Translations under genes and position numbers: made by a program
Part shown: positions 58,701-64,000 of the stretch, in pieces
Layout of the letters: each line of letters begins with the position of its first letter
Numbering within the stretch: the first letter of the stretch is position 1
Origin: Taenia hydatigena
Lineage: Eukaryota > Platyhelminthes > Cestoda > Cyclophyllidea > Taeniidae
Length of the DNA: 64,000 nt
Direction: 5' to 3'
Assembly: GCA_036345935.2 (NCBI GenBank)
Contig: JADWOT020001893.1
Span: 1 to 64,000 of the forward strand
Notes under the pieces: generated by a model
The model's input: the letters and a program-made list of their open reading frames with translations, nothing else
Database searches by the model: none
What the model was told of the DNA's origin: nothing

Positions 58701-59858
58701 CCAAGCGCATAGGCTGCTAGAAGGCGATTATTGCGGGAAGGGGTCTTACGCTGCCATGCAACAAGATTTCGTAACTTCTTTAAACGGTATCGACTAGATG
58801 TACTGCAGTCGACTGATTTGTGAGCTTGACCACCAAACGCTGCAATGCCAAACTGCTTCCCATGTAATAGAAGAAAAGGGAATGCTGATAGACTTGAAAG
58901 CCCATTTATTTCAGTGAGTCCGTGTAGGTGACAATTGTTTTGCTACCTTTCACAATTTTTCCAATTGATGCAGGTGTTATCATTGTCTCGTCATCATGGT
59001 TGTTTGTTGCTGAGAGACCTTAACACTCCAACCTCCAATTTTCATGGCGTTAAGAATAGAGAAACACAAGTTGATGTGTCCATCATCAAAATGCTGCTTC
59101 TCAAATTGTTTCTTTACCGCACTCTTACCTAATTGCCGTGTTGGAAGCCTGATGAGGAACTTCTGCCTCTTGAAAACCGAGTTAAATGCTTTCAGCACAA
59201 AAGAACGGACTCAAATCTCAGCAATCACGTTCGCTGAGCAGATATATCTTGACGTGAGAGATAATTAAATTACAAAGAAGGCAGAAGATGGTAGAAACAT
59301 GTCGATTATGAGTAAGTCATGTTTGTTCGTCATGGTGGCAAGTGTTGATGGGGCTCATAATTGTGTACTGTGAAGCACAGGACTTGCGTAGGGCGTCATT
59401 CTTTTGGCGAGTCAAAAAAGCCAAAGTAATAGTGACATCGTGGATGAAAAATGCAAGCACTCTTTGGATGGACTGTCTTTGCATTCGCATAGAATCAGCA
59501 GCGGGGTTTTAGCCTACTACCATCTACGCCACTGCTCCTAACTTCTTACTTGAATTTATTTATCGGCAGTGCATGAAGAAAGAATGTGTGTGAATAAAAT
59601 ATCACCAAATACAGGTTCTCCTTCCAGCTAAAAGCTCGTTGTTGCATTTTACTTTGTATGATGCAATAATCGCCGTCTGACTAGGAGTCCATGTCCACCA
59701 ATTGCACATTTGGCTGGTTATGTGGTTCTTTCCTGTATTTCATGATCATCCAACATGTTCATTTAAGGCGGTTTACCAAGTATCTGCCATTATATGCGTC
59801 GGCTTTTGCGCATGTTGTTGTTGCTAAGATTTTTGGGGGATCTTGGCACTATCATTAG
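55741..59858. other. Intergenic DNA, mostly featureless
   Basis: The first 70 nt are the homologous intron of homeobox copy 4. Beyond that I see no gene. Frames of 118 codons (56121-56477) and 82 codons (57066-57314) have no recognised domain. Confidence 0.4.
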
Positions 59859-59948
59859 GTTTACAGGCATCGAGGTGTTGTCCTACTACCTAATGACGAC
59901 GAAGATGTGGGTCGAGAAGACAGTCCTCAAGCGAAGTTATTCAGAAAG
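59859..59948 (+). other. Possible exon with RGVVLLP motif
   Basis: An acceptor-like tcattag and a donor-like AAAG|GTATTG enclose 30 codons in phase: VYRHRGVVLLPNDDEDVG then REDSPQAKLFRK. The RGVVL-x-P string recalls the YccV/hemimethylated-DNA-binding-like hairpin found in POLDIP2 and FBXO21 proteins, but 30 residues are too few to be sure. No neighbouring exon was found. Confidence 0.25.
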
Positions 59949-61919
59949 GTATTGGAACTGGCTTAGGAGGGCGGTCAACCCAATGTGATTATTCTCCTCC
60001 TCTCCTTCCATCTACGTGTGCGTTCGCCTCATTTTCTTTTACTTATGAGGCTACTCTTTTCCAGCAAAAATCAAATGCTCATGGAGTAAAGTCATAGATG
60101 GTCTATTTCCCGTTTGCCTCAGCTCCTCTCACTACACCTCATCCCACCCTTAGAGCTTTAAAGCTTTCAAGCCCCTTTGATCCACTAGTGAACGCTTTAC
60201 TCATGTTCTGTCCCAAGTGCTGATGCAATCAGCAATATGCACCGACCTCCTTCTTGCAGCATTCATTTAACTGAGGACTTGTCTTAACTATCAAGTTACA
60301 CCATTTTTATGACGGCCAAAAGCACCAATCAGGCTTGCCATCCTCTGTGTGCCAGTTTCGTAGTCTTGCACACTTTTGCGGCTAAATGTATATTGCACCC
60401 ACTGCGAGTGTCGAGGCAACTAAAGCTTCGTGAAACCTGCTACATAAATGAGAATGAACACAACTGTGGGGACAGCCACTGATTAACATGCGACTGTGTT
60501 CTAAGGATACACTTAACTTTAACGAACGTTCTGCAGCCTCTTCTACAGGAAGCCCTTGGGAGCTAGACGCCTTCATTAATTAATAATCGCATTCTCACAC
60601 CAACCTCTATGCACGTGGTGACATTACCGTCGGTGGTGGCTTGACATAATCGAGCCGCGAATAAGTGCTCTACTTACCTGCATGTGGGGATTGGGAAGAG
60701 GATATAGAGACGTCTACCAGACGCCGCAAGTTGAGAAAGTTAAACTTGTTTCGCTGTAGACACATCAAAGTTGCGATAGAACAGAACGAAAGCGTTAAAG
60801 AATATAATCGATTTTGTGTTTGAACTGGCCATGTCTCTGCAATGGACAGAGTTGAGGGGTGAGAGGTCGTCATTTCCAAAAGACACTTCCATTTATCATG
60901 CTTTGCGCTTGAGGAGTGGAGTGTTGATTGATTCAATTCTCGAATGAGTGATTTTGTTGGAGGTGTTTATCAGACCTATGCCGACTCTTTTGAACCCCAT
61001 CATAATTATTAACGAAATTCCTAACGCGGATTTTGTGCATTTCGTGCGGTGAGTGGTGTTGGACGTCTATGTATTTTGAGATGGTTGCATCGCTCATGAA
61101 AAACCGTGCCAACTTTGGCCTGACCCAAAGTCGTTTGCATGAGCTCACTCTCTGTAGACTGTCGCTCCAAGACCCCCTCGGTATACGTGATGACGCCTAT
61201 GCTGACCTGGTGGGGGGGAGAGGAGCAACGTGACTGCATCGGCATAGCAACGATGAGATTCACTAAGCTGGTCAGCAATGCACGAATCTCATCACGGAGT
61301 ATGTGCTCTGTTGAATGGTCGCCCGACGTGGTGCACAAGGCACGACCTTTGCATTTGTCAAATCTACATACCTCCGACATTTTACTTTTTTCCCGCAGAC
61401 AGTATGCTGATAGATGTCAAGTAGTGATAATTGGGCAATGGTGGAGATGCACACCCTTCGTAATCTGTACTTACGACGCCAAACACACTATGCATCCTCT
61501 TACACGTGGAATACCAAAAGTGGTGGGACAGATCGTCTTTACCATTGTTCAGACATAAGGGAATGATACCACTTTTGACATATGTCGATCAGTTGATAAT
61601 TCACACCTATGGGATGAATGCGACTAAGAAGGGGCTACATTTACTCCTAAAGCGAATTAAGGAAATTCTACTTTCTTCTCTTCCAAACAGATTACCATGC
61701 GAAAGTAAAATAAAGTTGACTACTGGTACAATTAACTGGGCTCCAAAATTGCCCCAGCGCAATAAATGCACCAATTATCCTCCCAGTCAAAACATCGCTT
61801 TGAGGGTCTCAAATCTGTGGCTTAATTAGTGCTCTGTAGAAATGATATTTGACCTTTATTTAGTGCCAATTTTAAAAAGATTTTTGAATTAGCCATGTGT
61901 AATGCTAAACGACTCATCT
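59949..61919. other. Intergenic DNA, nothing recognised
   Basis: Frames over 100 codons exist on both strands at 61021-61829 and overlap one another, with no recognisable domain. I regard them as chance. Confidence 0.4.
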
Positions 61920-62040
61920 CTATTCTTTTGTTACCTCCAATTTTGACACACCGTCGTGGATGAGTTTTAAATGCGATGAGCCAATAGAAAGTGAAATCTG
62001 ATTTAAATGGCTCAGGCAAATGTACTTTTAGCAGCGGTGC
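61920..62040 (+). repeat. Kinase-flank duplicate, copy 2
   Basis: Partner of 51241-51480, sharing gatgagccaatagaaagtga and the ggctcaggcaaa-gtacttttagc block. It directly precedes the kinase relic, so the copy at 51.2 kb probably derives from a kinase-locus duplicate. Confidence 0.65.
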
Positions 62041-62059
62041 CAACCTCTGAGCCAGCTTT

Positions 62060-63007
62060 GAGTACGTCAAAGGTATGGGAACTGGGAAGTTTGATGCGGC
62101 GAAGTTTATTTCTCGCGGTTCCTTCACCTTCGTCTATGAGGTGGTCTACACACGAGGATGTGACGAGACCGCGACAACCATGACTTGCGCACTGAAGCGG
62201 TTCTACCTGCAAAACAGCTCTGCTATTCGGTGTGCCCTTCGAGAGCACCACATTCTAGTGAGACTTGTCAGACAGGAGAGACAATTACCATTTCTAACCA
62301 CTTTGATTGAAAGCTGTCGATTTGGTGAGTGTCCGGTTTTTGTGGTGCGCAAAGAAAGTGGATTCGACCTGTAGAATCTCGTCTCAAATGTTGGCTACTT
62401 TTGCGAAAATGATGCTGTTAGACTGTTTGTGGTCTGGAGCATCTTCACGCCATGCGCATAGTCCACTTAGACGTCAAGCCCAACAACGTGCTTACTGCTG
62501 ATTTAGAAAGCATTTTAAATACAGACTTCGATCACTTATACGACATATCTCGAGAGTCGGGACCTAACTAAAAAGACAGGATTTACTGAAGCACCCTTCT
62601 TCATAGCACCTGAGGTTAAATTTGAGCTGGCTGTCAGGAAGGAAGCGGACGTGTGGAGCCTGAGCATTCTCGTGGCCTGCATTATGTACAGTCATGCCAT
62701 TAGGCGCGGTTGGCTCCGCACACGTCGATTGTTGACAGGCCGTTCAGCATTCGTTTCCACACCTCTACGCGAATTCCTCAAAGCCTGTTTTTCATACAAT
62801 CACAAGAAGCTCTTGGACAGTGATGGTGTGATGCGCCTTGAGTTCTTCAAAGACTTCAACTGGAAGGAAGTGATGGCATGCAATTTGAAACCACCTTACT
62901 ATCCCTCCAAGTTGGAAATCTTCGTGGCCAAGAAAAAGTGCAAATTCGACCCCTTAAACCCTCTGCTGGTGACCCATAGTGACAGAGTCATCACTGATGT
63001 CGATTAG
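62060..63007 (+). pseudogene. Ser/Thr protein kinase, AGC-like, broken
   Basis: Three frame segments together cover a kinase domain. Segment 1 (62075-62374) has the glycine loop FISRGSFTFVYEV, the ATP-site lysine in CALKRF (residue 41), the helix-C glutamate in REHHIL (57) and PFLTTLIESCRFGE..GFDL, then a TAG at 62372-62374. Segment 2 (62434-62571, another frame) has LEHLHAMRIVHLDVKPNNVL, with HLD in place of HRD but the catalytic Asp and Asn kept, then TDFDHL, with DFD in place of DFG, and a TAA at 62569. Segment 3 (62575-63007) has APFFIAPEV, ADVWSLSILV and EFFKDFNWKEVMACNLKPPY, the typical AGC-kinase C-terminal tail motif, and ends in a TAG. No GT-AG intron explains the breaks, so it is probably a pseudogene. 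It could alternatively be a divergent kinase with short unusual introns. Parasite-specific expansions of kinases are known in cestodes; the subfamily is not identified. Confidence 0.8.
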
Positions 63008-63120
63008 TTCATCGCACGATGCGAATAAACGTGGCTACACTTTAAGTAGGAGCTCATAAATAGTTAGTCAAAATATTGTATTCTGCTGTGTAATATTGAC
63101 TTCCGTAGCAGTCATTCATT

Positions 63121-63126
63121 AATAAA
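63121..63126 (+). terminator. Candidate polyadenylation signal of the kinase relic
   Basis: AATAAA, 114 nt after the last in-frame stop of the kinase. Its position suits a 3' end, but this hexamer is common by chance in such AT-rich DNA. Confidence 0.4.
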
Positions 63127-64000
63127 GGAGTAGGACCATGGCCTTTATCATCAACCGTCACAGGATTTAAGCGATGCTTATCTAAATTTTAAGGAAACAC
63201 TAAAGATTGGATTAGCTAGGTAAAATAAGTTTTTTTTTTCTGTGGAAGATAAATTTTGACAAATGTATTTGATGGGTATTTAATTGTTTGTTTGCGGAAT
63301 TAAAGCAAGTGAACAACGACTTATACTGTTGTTAAACTACTGCAGGCGGAAACGTGTTTGTGTTTCGTTAGAAAAATTTAAGAAAAATGAGGTTTGTTTA
63401 AGGAACATGGTTCAAATTCGATCGCTCAACTGTGATAATGAATCCTTCTCACCTGTCAGCTTTGTTGGAAACAATTTCTGCGTATCACCTCCTTTGTTGC
63501 CACCTACATTATGCAGCTATTCTACTGTCTATGCCCTAACAGTGTATACAAAGTGTGTACAAATGGAGAGAGCCAGAAAATGCCATCACACATAGGGATG
63601 CAAGGGCCGCTCGTCGTCTCTAGAAGGACAGCAATGGCAAAGATTTGCTTCTGGGCCCCACGCTAACCCATGGAATCATGCAGTCGTTGTACATTTCCAT
63701 CAAAGATGTCACATGGAGCAGGGAAGGAACCTTCGACAAATGTCCTCGAGTGGTGCTTGCCGCATATTCAAGTTCCAAGTACATTGCTTTCTGAATTAGT
63801 TCGACGTGAATGACCTAGTAGTCAATTTGACACCTGACCTCCCAAATGAAGTACATTGTACACAAGCCCAATGCAAGGGTAAGAGAACGACCATCTACCG
63901 ACACATTGAAACTTTCCATTCTTTGAGGCCACAAATCGTTTTACAGTGCTAGCCCCAACTTTTTCCCGCTTGCAATCTCTTCTTTCTTTTCTTGTGTTAT
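63127..64000. other. Intergenic DNA to the window end
   Basis: A 103-codon frame (63284-63595) has no recognised domain. A T9 run lies near 63231. Nothing else. Confidence 0.4.

Noticed and set aside
61021..61829. Overlapping frames of 107-139 codons on both strands
   Set aside because: No recognisable domain, mutually overlapping on opposite strands, no duplicate in the window.
1..64000. CRISPR arrays, bacterial operons, phage or plasmid modules
   Set aside because: The only regular array (53 nt) has no spacer-repeat structure. Introns, animal protein families and sparse coding exclude a prokaryotic source.
1..64000. Autonomous retrotransposons or DNA transposons
   Set aside because: No reverse transcriptase, integrase or transposase motif was seen in any frame; the repeats present look like segmental or non-autonomous duplicates.
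1..64000. rRNA and tRNA genes
   Set aside because: No rRNA-like conserved block was noticed. tRNA cloverleaf detection by eye is unreliable, so none is claimed; a tRNAscan run would decide.

Overview
This is eukaryotic DNA, most likely from a taeniid tapeworm (Cestoda). Bacterial layout is absent: there are no long ORFs and no operons, and most sequence is unique non-coding DNA. The recognisable proteins are animal ones: NK-2 homeodomain, ryanodine receptor, F-box/FBXO4 type and a Ser/Thr kinase. They are split by GT-AG introns, some under 120 nt, as is common in flatworms. One exon resembles the fibronectin-III domain of the EG95/45W/TSOL18 oncosphere antigens, a family known from taeniids. 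This is the main reason for naming the family, and it remains an inference.

Layout. 1-13 kb: two diverged direct repeat families (1-470 with 10317-10730; 590-1640 with 7965-9360), a decayed FBXO4-like F-box gene on the minus strand (5650-6522) and a 53-nt tandem repeat (about 10945-11372). 13-22 kb: a one-exon NK-2 relic (13780-14210, minus), an unassigned exon-like segment and the EG95-like exon (21546-21752). 22-36 kb: two copies of a segmental duplication. The first (22190-25890) ends in a dead homeobox gene. The second (30937-35253) ends in the only intact gene of the window, a three-exon NK-2 class homeobox gene (33559-35253) with a TATA box. Between them lies a 4-kb ryanodine receptor pore pseudogene (26440-30412). 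35-47 kb: direct local duplications (35440-36760 with 40980-42345; 40085-40480 with 42695-43150; 45160-45640 with 46240-46660). 50-56 kb: two more homeobox relics in opposite orientations. 61.9-63 kb: a broken protein kinase gene, part of whose upstream flank is duplicated beside the homeobox relic at 51.2 kb.

The region therefore looks like a gene graveyard built by repeated local duplication, with one surviving member of a five-copy homeobox cluster. The copies fall into two subtypes by shared homeodomain changes. I see no evidence that the genes form a pathway; they share decay and duplication. All alignments were made by eye, so repeat boundaries are approximate to tens of bases.
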